Shown piece after piece: positions 1 through 9,514 of a stretch of DNA of 64,000 bases. Origin of the DNA: Zea mays (taxonomy: Eukaryota > Streptophyta > Magnoliopsida > Poales > Poaceae); NCBI RefSeq assembly GCF_902167145.1, contig NC_050102.1, positions 3,906,001 through 3,970,000 on the forward strand. Reading direction: 5' to 3'. A program made the position numbers and the translations under genes. How positions within the stretch are numbered: position 1 is the stretch's first letter; the number at the start of each line of letters is the position of its first letter. Below the pieces are notes generated by a model. It searched no databases. It was not told the origin of the DNA and saw only the letters and a program-made list of their open reading frames with translations.

Positions 1-264
1 TTGGAGCCTCTCGCCCTTACAATTGAAGTTCACAAAGAAACACAGAGCAAGGGGGAATGAGCAACGCACACAAGACTTCAAAAAATCAGAGCAACAACAC
101 GCACACAAGTCGCAACAAGAGCTCGCAACACAACTCAAAGAGTTCACAACTCCACAAGAGCTCTATATGCTATCACAATGAAACGAATGCGCGAGATCGA
201 TGTCTTGGTGCTTAGGAATGTTGTCGGAATGCTTGGTGTCCTCCTCCATGCGCCTAGGGGTCCC

Positions 265-272
265 TTTTATAG
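265..272 (-). promoter_or_regulatory. TATA box of the LTR promoter
   Basis: Minus-strand CTATAAAA lies in the LTR just beyond the palindrome array. It is placed as expected for the U3/R boundary of an LTR read on the minus strand. Confidence 0.55.
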
Positions 273-324
273 CCCCAAGGTAGCTAGGAGCCGTTGAGAA
301 CAATTCTGGAAGGCTGATCTTGCC

Positions 325-705
325 TTCTGTCATCGGGCGCACCGGACAGTCCGGTGCACACCGGACAGTGTCCGGTGCACACCGGACAGTGTCCGGTGCC
401 CGATTTCCTTCCTTAAACAGCGCAGTCGACCGTTGCAGATGCGGGAGCCGTTGGCGCACCGGACATGTCCGGTGCACACCGGACAGTCCGGTGCCCCCTT
501 CCGACCGTTGGCTCGGCCACGTGTCCCGCGCAGATCGCGCGGCCGACCGTTGGCTCACCGGACAGTCCGGTGCACACCGGATAGTCCGGTGAATTTTAGC
601 CGTACGCCGTCGGCGAATTCCCGAGAGCGGCCACTTTGCCCGAGGCAACCTGGTGCACCGGACACTGTCCGGTGCACCACCGGACAGTCCGGTGCCCCAG
701 ACCGA
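325..705. repeat. Array of short GC-rich palindromes inside the LTR
   Basis: The core CCGGACAGTCCGG and its longer form CCGGACAGTGTCCGG recur at least eight times, joined by GTGCAC or TGCACA. Each core is its own reverse complement, so the array reads the same on both strands and can form many short hairpins. It lies upstream of the LTR TATA box on the minus strand, where U3 regulatory repeats usually sit. A related palindrome (GGACGGTCCGC) appears in the separate solo LTR at 55550-56275. Confidence 0.85.
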
Positions 706-936
706 AACAGCCTTTTGGCTGTACACAGCCAACCCTTCTCTTTTCTCTTCTTCCTGTTTCTGATACTTAGACAAGTATATTAGTACACAAAACAAATGTA
801 CTAAGACTTAGAAACATACCTTTGCTCTTGATTTGCACTTTGTTCACCTATGGGCATAGATTCACATTTAATCACTTGTGTTGGCACTCAATCACCAAAA
901 TACTTAGAAATGGCCCAAGGGCACATTTCCCTTTCA

Positions 937-2784
937 TTACCCCACAGAAGTCATTTTTAAAAAATGCTGGTATCCATTCCTTTCTTATTTCATATAATTT
1001 ACGTAGAGTCATATCTTCACGAAGATTGAACTCCTCTAGCATCATTTCCCAGGCACATTCAAACTCATGAGGAGTTAATGGATGATGTATAATAGACTGG
1101 AATGTTGTTTTAAAATCCTTATTAGCAAACCTTTCATATATCTCATTTAGGAATGGCATAAATCTGTTCTGGACATGCCATAAACACAGTCTGTGAACTG
1201 TTTTTGGAAATACAGTTCTTAGAGCAATTGGCATTGCCGGATCTTGATCTGCAATTGCTCACAAACTATTAATTTACTTTCACAATAAATTAATTCACTG
1301 TTTTGCATAACAAATTGATCATACCACATACCTGTAAGCATAACTCTCGGACCCTCGCATCCCATACATGTTTTGAATGAATTGAAAGCCCATTCAAAAG
1401 TCTGTACTGTTTCATCTCCCAACAAAACAAATCCAAACACTGTACACTGCAGATGACTGTTAGCTCCAACAAACATGCCTAGTGGTTTATCATATATATT
1501 TGTCTTGTGTGTTGTATCAAATGTCACAGCATCACCATAATCTGCATATTCCCCCTGCATACTTGCGTGTGACCAAAAAATACTCACTATTTTCCCATCA
1601 TTGTCTAGCTGAAAATCACAAAAAAATTGTGGATTCTGTTTCTTGCATTTTGTAAAGAAAGCCAAAAGTTTGGCTACATCATTTGCGCAGTTTTCTCTTC
1701 TCCTTGCTGCCCTCCTACATTTGTTTGGACAAAAATTGATTATACAAACATTTACTATAGTCATATTTATGGCACTTAATATATACACATGAAACATAAA
1801 AATATTGCTTACATGTTTTTCAGATCTTGAGCAGTTACCGTTACGTTCTCCGGCCCATCATGCATTTCTGATATAAAATCAACTATGCAATGCTGCGGCA
1901 CTCGGCTATCATGCATTGCATCAACAAAATTTATGAACTCAGCATCCCTACTTTTGTTGCAACGTAAATGTTGTTTCTCTGCTTCGTCAGTTACGAACTC
2001 ATGGTTATGCTCCAAGTTTACCAGTTCAATTTTTGCAGCTACAACCATCTTTTTTTCATCATCATATTTTTTTTTAAATTTTATTCCAGCCTTACATTGC
2101 GTACGGCCCGAAGTCCTATTCCTCATCCTAGGTGTATCATTTGATTTTGGTGCACTTTTACCTTCACGTGAACAATTTATCCACTTACTGAATGTCTTCT
2201 CCCTGTATTTCTTCAGTGGAAATCCAACTTCATATGCATACCTTTTATAGAATTTATATGCATCATCAACATTCTCGAAAGTCATCCCTACTGTCGGCAC
2301 TATAGTTGGATCAATGTTTTTTTTCTGCAAATTCATTGACAGTGTTGATTGTACCATGGAATATGATCATAACAATCTAATCAATCAAGAATCAAAATAC
2401 AACATTTGGACTTACATGTGAATGCAGTATTTGAGGCGTATCCATCTCCCTGGAGCTAATATTTGACATAGGAGGTCGAACCCTTTGTTCTCCATCTTCC
2501 CCTATGCTCATTTCGTCGATTACAGGTCCTTGTAGAGCAGGAGGTGGTGTGACCAGTAAGTTACCATCAACTCCTCCCTCTGTCTCTAGATAAAGATGAA
2601 CGCCATCTCCTACCATCGTCGGCGACTCTCCAGAGCCAGCCATCTCCACCTGCGCCGGCGACTCTACAGAGCCGGCCATCTCCACCTCCAAATAGTTATG
2701 CAGGCTTTGTGGTGTTTTTTCGGATGAAAGGAAATCACGGATACTATACAAGTAACCGCATCCACGTTTCCAGGGTATTCCCAT
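937..2784 (-). pseudogene. FAR1/FHY3-like or Mutator-like transposase gene, interrupted by the LTR
   Basis: Four exons can be read on the minus strand: 2784-2416, 2324-1813, 1714-1332 and 1248-937. The three short introns (91, 98 and 83 bp) all have GT...AG ends and keep the frame (phases 0, 2 and 1). About 525 residues remain. An N-terminal FAR1 DNA-binding domain (around residues 138-230, with AYKFYKRYAYEVGF and HNHEF) is followed by a MULE transposase domain with DTTHKTN near residue 360, then TDQDPAM and HRLCLWH. The frame stops at 936/937 where the LTR begins, so the C-terminal part, including any SWIM zinc finger, is outside the window. The start is uncertain: ATG at 2784 or 2679 (MAGS). 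It could be a host FAR1-related regulator or the transposase of a MULE; no terminal inverted repeats are seen here. Confidence 0.8.
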
Positions 2785-3258
2785 TATTTCCGAAACCGTC
2801 CCGATATTATAGCGATGTCAATGTAAAACTAATATCCCTAATACACTATTTACGCACAATGACTCAACATTTTACGCCAAACGATATATACTATTTGTGC
2901 AACTTTTTGGCCGTATCGCTTTTATGCCATATCTTTCAAAATCTTATCCTACTTTATATTTACCTGCCGCCATTACACCCCATGCAAGATCCATAAATTC
3001 CGCGCCCACGTTACATAGCAAGCACGTTTCCATGTTGAAACTAATCCCTATAATTCTGCGCCTTTACCATATGTGTTACCGCCTTGCCATTAAACCAACC
3101 GCGTAACGGCGTCGTCTGTCCTGTATGCCGCCTGTCTGCACTACGGTAAACACAGGCGCGCCTGTGTCAGCGGACCAGACCCCGGAAACGACCCGGGCTC
3201 TCTTTAATATCCGAAGCCCAAGGCTCCCGTTATACCTGCCCTATATATATATATATAA
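2785..3258. other. Non-coding stretch upstream of the FAR1-like gene
   Basis: Mixed-composition sequence with no reading frame I can support on either strand. It may hold the promoter and 5' UTR of the FAR1-like gene, which would be read leftward from about 2800, but no clear TATA box stands out. It ends in a short TA run just before a Stowaway MITE. Confidence 0.5.
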
Positions 3259-3342
3259 TACTATCTCTATTTTTTATTTAACGTTGGATAGTGTAAATTT
3301 ACACTAGGAAATGTCAATTAAGAAAAACAACCGGAGGGAGTA
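3259..3342. mobile_element. Stowaway MITE
   Basis: The right end reads CCGGAGGGAGTA, the reverse complement of the classic Stowaway end TACTCCCTCCG, and the left end TACTATCTCTATTTTT is a decayed version of the same. The centre, GGATAGTG then CACTA, is the usual inner inverted repeat of this family. The element is about 80 bp and flanked by TA, as expected for Tc1/mariner-type insertion. Confidence 0.85.
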
Positions 3343-3788
3343 TAGTAGATGTAGATCACAACTTTTTATTTATTTTAAGCTGCATGAGGTTCAAGTTGTA
3401 GTATAGTAAATAAATAAATATGCGATCCAATCATCTCTGCTATCCGATCGGCCGGTCTCATAAAGGCAGCCCATACCTGTTGGTCGTTGTGTCGTCTGTA
3501 TTAAAATTCAGGCCGCGTATCGGTTTTTCCTTCCCACCAACAAATTTACTATCCGGATTTTTTTTGGTGCATGCTCGGTAGGGCATTCCCAACGAAAGTT
3601 TCGTACTCTCAACAAAAATTTCATACTCATTATATACGATGATACACCATCATACATAGTGACATGACATACAATTAAAAGCAGAGATATAGAAAGAGCT
3701 TATGGGAGATGGTAGAGTTTCATAGAGATAAAATTCTATATATACAATTACCTAGTTTAAATATGGTGTGACAACATGGAAAACATTG
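3343..3788. other. AT-rich intergenic stretch
   Basis: No coding frame is supported. The part from about 3580 to 3750 has the AT-rich look of a decayed MITE, but no matching inverted ends or target duplication could be found, so no element is called. Confidence 0.4.
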
Positions 3789-4090
3789 TACCGAAGCTCA
3801 CCGCTGAAAATGGCCTTACAAAACTGAAAAGAAGATGTCACTTGTTGTGAAGCTCACCGATGAAACTGGCCTAACAAAACTGAAACAAAAAGATCTCATC
3901 TCACTTGTTCTGAAGCTCACCACTAAGAATGACCTTACAAAACTGAAACAAAAAGATGTCACTTGTTCTAAAGCTCACCACTGAGAAAGGCCTTACAAAA
4001 CTAAAACAAAAAAAATATGTCACATGTTCTGAAGCTCACCACTGAGAATGGCCTTACAAAACTGAAACAAAAATATGTCATTTGTTTAGC
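3789..4090. repeat. Tandem repeat, five copies of about 60 bp
   Basis: Each unit carries GAAGCTCACC, then GGCCTTACAAAACTGAAAC, then GATGTCACTTGTTC. Five imperfect copies follow one another, differing by small indels in the A-runs. No frame stays open through the array. It lies roughly 900 bp upstream of the knottin gene. Confidence 0.85.
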
Positions 4091-4158
4091 TTGTCACTCT
4101 ACTTTAGGAAAACAAAAATCATCGATATGTTTTTCTTGATGCCTGCTCGATATGGTTG

Positions 4159-4227
<69 letters not shown>
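4159..4227. repeat. (TA)n microsatellite
   Basis: An uninterrupted run of TA dinucleotides of nearly 70 bp. It merges into the left end of the next MITE, which may have provided the starting TA target. Confidence 0.95.
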
Positions 4228-4229
<2 letters not shown>

Positions 4230-4441
4230 GTTCATAAATATATGACATCGCTGACTTTTTAAAAAACTTTAATCACTTGTCTTATTTAAAAAATAATGAG
4301 TTGTCATTTATTTTTTGTGTGGTTTGTTTTATCACTTAAGGTAGTTTGTGCTTAATTAAAATTTTATACTTTTGAATAAGATAAATGGTCAAAGTTTTTT
4401 AAAAAAATCAACATGTCATATATCTGTGAACGGAGGTTGTA
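4226..4441. mobile_element. MITE with long terminal inverted repeats (Stowaway-like)
   Basis: The left arm CCGTTCATAAATATATGACA and the right arm, read in reverse as CCGTTCACAGATATATGACA, form inverted repeats that extend nearly 60 bp inward through T-rich sequence. The outer right end CCTCCGTTC resembles Stowaway-type ends and TA flanks both sides. There is no coding capacity. Confidence 0.8.
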
Positions 4442-4906
4442 TTACAGAATGTGCGACGTACACGCTACCCAATAAAATACAACAAACATTTGGTACTGGA
4501 ATTTTGCTCTTTGCGCATAGAATCCAATACATAAAATAAGTATAGGCAGCGAACCAAACACGTCCCAAGTTTTATAATTTGTAAAGAAAATGACAGCATT
4601 TAAATATGATAACACAATAATTAACCAGCGGGTAAGGGTAGTTTTCGTTGAGCACTGTTGCGGTTTAGAATCGCTGGACCTGCGTGTTTATGAGACACAG
4701 CGGGTAGCAGTTGGAAGAGATGATTGGGCTAGCTAGCTTGAGCGATTCAGTCATCAACCCCAATATTGTTCCATTGCTGCATGCACATTTATCTATACCA
4801 CGACGACACAACGTGAACCTCGTGCAGCTTTTTAAAATACAGCCAGTTGTGATCCATCTACCTGTCTGTCAGACGTGCTACAGCCTACAGTTTAGTGACT
4901 GCTGCC

Positions 4907-4913
4907 TATAAAA
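4907..4913 (+). promoter_or_regulatory. TATA box of the cyclotide-like gene
   Basis: TATAAAA in the context GCCTATAAAATGG lies 60 bp upstream of the start codon, leaving a short 5' UTR of roughly 25-30 nt. The same context is kept in the duplicate at 55119-55125. Confidence 0.75.
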
Positions 4914-4966
4914 TGGCTGGCTGCTGGAGCAAAGCCAAACCAATCAGATAGAGAGCATAGTCGATC

Positions 4967-5239
4967 ATGAAGGGTGGCAAGAAGGAAGTGGCCGGTGCGG
5001 TGGTGGCCATACTGCTGGTTCTGCAGCTCATGGCAGCTCCACCGACGGCCATGGCCGCCCGCTCGCCGCGCGGAGCCGTGCCGGATGGCTCCCTCGCCAC
5101 GACGCCCAAGGTGACGATGCTGTCGGCCACGCTGTGCTACACGGGGGAGACATGCAAATACATTGGCTGCCTCACTCCTGCTTGCTCCTGCAACTATAGT
5201 GATCGTCTATGCTACATCATATTTACTCCTGTTGCTTGA
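4967..5239 (+). CDS. Secreted six-cysteine peptide precursor, cyclotide-like (predicted linear)
   Basis: A 90-residue precursor. Residues 1 to about 30 form a signal peptide: a Lys-rich start, a hydrophobic core AVVAILLVLQL, and a likely cut in AMAA. A short proregion (about 31-55) follows. The C-terminal domain has six cysteines with loops of 5, 4, 4, 1 and 6 residues; loop 1 ends in GETC, loop 3 is LTPA and loop 4 is a single Ser. That spacing, the conserved Glu and the CxC are the cyclotide/knottin signature, so a cystine-knot defence peptide exported through the ER is likely. No Asn or Asp follows the last Cys (the tail is YIIFTPVA), so head-to-tail cyclisation is not expected. The ATG at 4967 is the first after the TATA box and gives the signal peptide. 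A duplicate lies at 55204-55460. Function is inferred from family only. Confidence 0.8.
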   Translation: MKGGKKEVAGAVVAILLVLQLMAAPPTAMAARSPRGAVPDGSLATTPKVTMLSATLCYTGETCKYIGCLTPACSCNYSDRLCYIIFTPVA

Positions 5240-5439
5240 GGCCATTCCGCGAAGCCACAACTCTTACAATATGCATGCGCCGGCCGACGACGACGCGCGC
5301 TGCCTCTCGTGAGCTTCTGTTCAAGTGATGCATGTTTCAAGGCATCCATGGATGCTTTACGTATATGCGTATTAATTAGCCGTGTCAGGGAACCGGACAG
5401 AAGGGGGTGTTGTTTTATATTTACGTCTTCTGGTGATCA

Positions 5440-5445
5440 AATAAA
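5440..5445 (+). terminator. Possible poly(A) signal
   Basis: AATAAA about 200 nt after the stop codon of the cyclotide-like gene. The duplicate keeps the same neighbourhood near 56397-56403 as AAATAAAA. Confidence 0.5.
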
Positions 5446-5510
5446 GGGGAAATATATGTTGGATGTGTGCAATGCATAGAATTTTATTGCTCGCTCTGCA
5501 TGCGAGGGTT

Positions 5511-5597
<87 letters not shown>
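5511..5597. repeat. Compound (CT)n(TA)n microsatellite
   Basis: A run of CT dinucleotides passes directly into a run of TA dinucleotides. It is absent from the same place in the duplicate at about 56455, so the two copies differ strongly in length here. Confidence 0.95.
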
Positions 5598-5600
<3 letters not shown>

Positions 5601-5603
5601 TAA

Positions 5604-5781
5604 GGGAGTGTTTGGTTTCTAGGGACTAATGTTTAGTCCCTAGATTTTATTCTATTTTAGTTCCAAAATTATAAATATAGAAAATAAAACTTTATTTTAG
5701 TTTCTATATTTAGTAATTTATACACTAAAAAGGAATAAAATAAAGGGACTAAACATTAGTCCCTATAAACCAAATACCCCC
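5604..5781. mobile_element. Tourist-type MITE (PIF/Harbinger), TSD TAA
   Basis: The left end GGGAGTGTTTGGTTTCTAGG pairs with the right end, read in reverse as GGGGGTATTTGGTTTATAGG. The inner parts GACTAATGTTTAGTCCC and GGGACTAAACATTAGTCC are also inverted. It is flanked by TAA on both sides (5601-5603 and 5782-5784). 178 bp, no coding capacity. Confidence 0.9.
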
Positions 5782-6032
5782 TAACAAAAGTCATCATGCA
5801 AAAAAAAACCAAGATCTTATGCCTGGATTTTATTCAAACGAAAGCGACACCGAAATATATTATATATTAGCCAACGAGATGACCAATATATGAATAATTT
5901 GACCGCTTTGAGAGAGCGCAACCTCACCTATTTCTATTGTTTTGCTAATGCAGTAATGCGTGACATATGGATCGTCTTACATGTACTGCAAAAATTAAAA
6001 AGAAATGAAAACACATGTTTGGAGACTAAATG

Positions 6033-6203
6033 CAGGGGCGAAACCAGGATCCAAAATTAGGGGGGTCAAATTAGATTAGGGGGCTGTTAGAAGCATTTTT
6101 ACATTATTTACATGAGAATTAGCTTAAAAAACTAACATCTCCTATAGAATTAGGGAGCATTAGGGGGGACATTGCCCCTCTGTGCCCCCTGCCGTCGCCC
6201 CTG
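6033..6203. mobile_element. hAT-type MITE, 8-bp TSD ACTAAATG
   Basis: The ends CAGGGGCG and CGCCCCTG are perfect inverted repeats. The 8 bp on each side (6025-6032 and 6204-6211) are identical, ACTAAATG, as hAT insertion produces. The related segment at 15085-15720 lacks it, reading straight through GGAGACTA...AATGCTTG. Confidence 0.92.
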
Positions 6204-6489
6204 ACTAAATGCTTGTAAGAAGTAAAAGTATCCCCATTCTACTCTTATACCTAAGCTAGGTATATACCCGTGCGTTGCTACAGAATTAATATGATAAAAT
6301 ATATTGATATATAAAAACACTAATTGTTATTCTATATTTTTATTAGCATCATTAAGTGGATGCTTACATACCTTATTAAAAGATATATAGTCTCACACCT
6401 TGAGGAGACTAAACTAAAAAAAATACTGATCAGGCCACGACAAATTAATCTTAGCATGCTTGATGCGCCTTTTACAGAGGAAGAAATAA

Positions 6490-6641
6490 GAGAAAATTCC
6501 TGGTATGCCATCAGATTTTATACTCATCCCTTGTGTGCCACTGAGTGACATATAGGTATATTTTTTGGTGTCTATGACATGTGGGGCTAGTGGCATACAA
6601 GGAATGAGTATATTTTCCAGTGGCATACAGGGAATTGGCCC
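6490..6641. mobile_element. Mutator-type MITE, 9-bp TSD AAGAAATAA
   Basis: The two ends are long inverted repeats containing AATTCCTGGTATGCCA and, read in reverse from the right, AATTCCCTGTATGCCA; they continue inward through ATACTCAT. The 9-bp direct repeats AAGAAATAA (6481-6489 and 6642-6650) are the length made by Mutator-like elements. Removing the element rejoins the LINE frame at EEIKTVIQH. Confidence 0.88.
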
Positions 6642-6851
6642 AAGAAATAAAGACCGTGATTCAACATTTGCCGGGATCAGACGGTTTCACGGGAGCGTGC
6701 TTTACAAAATGCTGGGAGATTATCAAAGCTAATGTACTTAAGGCAGCCAATGTGTTCCACCTTTTGAGAACTTCAAACCTATCCATTCGAAATTCAGCTA
6801 ACATTGTTCTAGTATCAAAAAAGGAAAGTGCAGATTTAGTGGGTGACTACC

Positions 6852-6956
6852 TGTTGGTGTATTATGAACAAGTTGAAGGGTCTATTTGTAAAGTGGTAAA
6901 GTATAATGGAAAAGAGAGTGGTGCTGTGGGAGATTAACACACACCAAAATTCAACA
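6852..6956 (+). repeat. 5' LTR of the copia element
   Basis: 105 bp, TGTTGG...CAACA, identical to 11222-11326. This is very short for an LTR. No TATA box stands out. Confidence 0.95.
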
Positions 6957-6970
6957 TGGTATACAGAGCT
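6957..6970 (+). other. Primer-binding site of the copia element
   Basis: TGGTATACAGAGCT directly follows the 5' LTR. It matches the common copia site TGGTATCAGAGC (complement of the initiator methionine tRNA 3' end) apart from one inserted A, which would weaken priming. Confidence 0.75.
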
Positions 6971-7384
6971 AGGGTTTACGGGCGCCGCCGCTCTGCCTGC
7001 ATTCGTCGTGCAGCCGTCCGCCGCACGCTGCGCCGCTGCTCCTGGTAGCCAGCGCGGGCGCGACCCAGCGGCGCGCACGGGCGCGACTTCGGCCGCGCGC
7101 GGCCATAGCGCGGCCCAGGCGTGGAGGCGCGCGTCTCCCCGGCGACGGCGCGCGGGCAGGCGGCCCAGGGCGCATGCGCGTGGGGGCACGGGGGAGCGCG
7201 GGCGTGACGGCCCGGCGGTGCTGAGCCCTGACGGCGCTCGCGGGTGCTTGGCGCGTGGCGCGGCGGCTGACGGCGCAGAGCACCAACTGCTGCGCGGTGA
7301 AGAGAGACGCGGCAGGTGTGTACACGGAGGTTGAAATAGGGAGGAAGGAGGCTGAAATAGGGAGGAAGGAGTCGAGAACCGGGG
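6971..7384 (+). other. GC-rich leader of the copia element
   Basis: A very GC-rich stretch (especially 6980-7300) between primer-binding site and inverted block. Long frames are open on both strands, but only because of composition; none resembles gag. It may be the 5' leader of the element or DNA picked up from elsewhere. The expected gag start is not here. Confidence 0.5.
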
Positions 7385-9513
7385 TGCTTACTCTCTGCTG
7401 TTTGCCATCGGAGTTGGAGTTGGCTGCATCTGCTGTTTATCCATTGGAGAGACATTACCAGCTGGGTCTAGAGAGGAGTCTGAAGAGAGATATGGGACTA
7501 GAGCTTCAACACATCCAGGTTGTGGTTGCTCCCCCTGCTTCTTCGTCCGCTTTCGATAGTATACTATAGGTTGCTCCCCTGTTTGTCATTCACCTTTGCC
7601 CCAATGGAACAATCATGTTGCTCCCCCTGTTTCTCATTCAACTTCCCTGCCATAGGACATGGGATTGACCCAACAATCACTGCCTCATCATCCTCTGTCT
7701 CCTCCTGAATATCAATAGTTGGATCTGCCTCATCATCCTCTGTCTCTTCCTAAATATCAATAGTTGGATCACCATGATCCCCACTACTTTCATCATCACT
7801 CAATATCTGCGTAGTTATCCCTTTCTCCACTTCTGGTGGAATCATACCTCCAGCAATCACCCCTCCTGAAGCTCCACTAGCCTCATCACCACTAGCCTCA
7901 TCACTACCTCGACCACTGTCATCCTCCCCCTCTCTACGGTCTCATCCATTGACCGGAGAGAAGTCCTCCAGAATTTGATATGGATCAACTTTCTTTTTGT
8001 AGTATGGGTCTTCCTCACGAAATGTTACATCCATACTTACTAACAATCTCTTACCAATAGGGTCCCAACACTTGTATCCTTTCTGAGTAGATGAATAACC
8101 CACAAAAATGCACTTGACTGCTTGAGGATCCAACTTACTCACCATAGGTCGATGATCTTTGACAAAACAGACACAACCAAAGACCTTGGGTGGAACACGA
8201 AAGTCACACTTTCCCAATAGGAGTTCTACAGGTGATTTCATATTAAGTATTCTTGAGGGCATCCGGTCGATGAGGTATGTGGCCGTCATTACTGCCTCAC
8301 TCCACAGATACTTAGGCACATTCATCTGAAACATGAGAGATCTTGCTACTTCCAACAAATGACGATTTTTTCTCTCTGCTACACCATTCTGAGGTGGAGT
8401 TCCAGGACAAGTTGTTTGGTGAATGATTCCTTGACCTGACAGATATGATCTAAATTCATTATTCACATACTCTGTTCCATTGTCAGTCCTGATAACCCGA
8501 ATTCTTGCACCAAACTGATTTGCAACCAGTTTATGAAAATCTTGAAAACACTTTAACACCTCGTTTTTGTGCTTAAGTATATAGATCCAAGTCATACGAG
8601 TGTAACAATCAATAAAAGTGATGTACCACTTTGCACCATTCACAGAAGTGACTGAACAAGGACCCCAAACATCTGAATGTATTAGAATAAACGGTTCACA
8701 ACTACGAAGACCAATACTAGGATAGGTAGATCTAGTATGTTTGCCAAGTTCACATGCATCACATACAAGTCTACTTTTGTCCACTCCCTTAAACATCATG
8801 GGATACAATCGACTTAAGTTCTCAAAAGATATATGTCCTAACCGACGATGATGTAGTAGAATCTCCTTGCCATCCCCCTCAACAGTTGTTTTCAATGCTG
8901 ACTCCTCATGACTGATGAACCACAACCCATTACGCCTGACTCCAGTCCCAATCTTTCTCCCAGTACTCTTCTCCTGAAAGACACAAGAATTTTCATCAAA
9001 TATTACTGTGCACTTGAATTGGTCAATGATTGAACTTACAGAGAGGAGATTGACTGGAAAAGATGGAACATGCAGAACTGATGACAAGCTAAGAGATGGT
9101 GTACACTCAACAGATCCTATACCACGGATTTGTTGAGATGTACCATCAACAATTTGGACTGACTCAGAATGTGTATAAGGAATGTATGTTTTGAAAGGGG
9201 TGGACATGCCAGTCACATGCTTTGATGCTCCTGAATCTATGACCTAATCTATGTGATGCCTACATGAGGATGCAAAAGCTTGTGCCTGAGTACCTTCGCC
9301 CATGTGGGCGTAGTTGGAAAAGTTACCGAAGGAGTTGGTGGCTTGCCCATCAGGTGAAGTGAGGCACTCGGAAGACTTGCCCTTCTGCCACTGCTCCCAT
9401 TGCTTAGCTTGTTCCCCAGAAAGAGTAACAGAGAGACTCTCTTCAGTGGTAGCTATGTTGGCCCTGGAACCACCACGACCTCTACCACGGCCTCCAATCC
9501 ATATTTCTCCCAT
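7385..9513 (-). pseudogene. Copia gag end, protease and integrase, inverted within the element
   Basis: Read on the minus strand: a Gly/Arg-rich gag end (GGRGRGRGGSRAN, about 9505), an in-frame TAG near 9244, the protease motif IDSGAS, then integrase down to 7942. Integrase has the HH-CC zinc site (HHRRLGH, CDAC), the three catalytic acidic residues (HSDVWGP, RTDNGTEY, NGVAERKN) and the downstream CIFVGYSSTQKGYKCW. Past 7942 a low-complexity linker continues to about 7385, including the VYYRKR motif near 7560-7540, typical of the integrase/RT junction in copia. So the whole block, not just the integrase, is flipped. The zinc-knuckle part of gag is gone. The 424-residue integrase frame itself is unbroken. 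Confidence 0.88.
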
Positions 9514-9514
9514 T

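Larger units (their letters stand above)
1..936 (-). mobile_element. LTR of an LTR retrotransposon, running off the left edge
   Basis: On the minus strand the LTR begins at 936 with TGAAAGGGAAATGTGCCC and continues past position 1, so only part of it is visible and neither the far end nor the target duplication can be checked. A TATA box (TATAAAA on the minus strand, near 265-271) marks its promoter. The body carries an array of short GC-rich palindromes. The boundary at 936/937 is set by the sudden loss of coding similarity in the neighbouring transposase-type gene, which the element interrupts. I do not recognise the family with certainty; no coding region is visible. Confidence 0.8.
4568..6250. 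repeat. Duplicated segment, copy A (knottin gene neighbourhood)
   Basis: This segment matches, in order, 35736-36038 (distal promoter) and 55087-56620 (TATA, coding region, 3' flank), once the CACTA element between those is ignored. Its last part (about 5925-6240) also matches 15085-15720. Inside copy A are the gene, a TC/TA microsatellite, a Tourist MITE and a hAT MITE; neither MITE is present at the equivalent place in the other copies, so both landed after the duplication. Confidence 0.85.

Noticed and set aside
163..795. A 210-residue minus-strand frame in the first LTR
   Set aside because: It reads through the palindrome array (repeated RCAPDTV-type residues) and belongs to the LTR, not to a gene.
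3789..4090. Possible CRISPR-like array
   Set aside because: Units are direct tandem repeats without unique spacers, in plant nuclear DNA.
6241..6330. Sequence with CCCGTGCGTTGCTAC, common in grass intergenic DNA
   Set aside because: I could not assign it to an element with defined ends, so it is not called.
6969..7455. Several overlapping open frames on both strands in GC-rich DNA
   Set aside because: They are open because of extreme GC content, have Arg/Pro/Ala-rich low-complexity products and lie in the leader of the copia element; no family resemblance.
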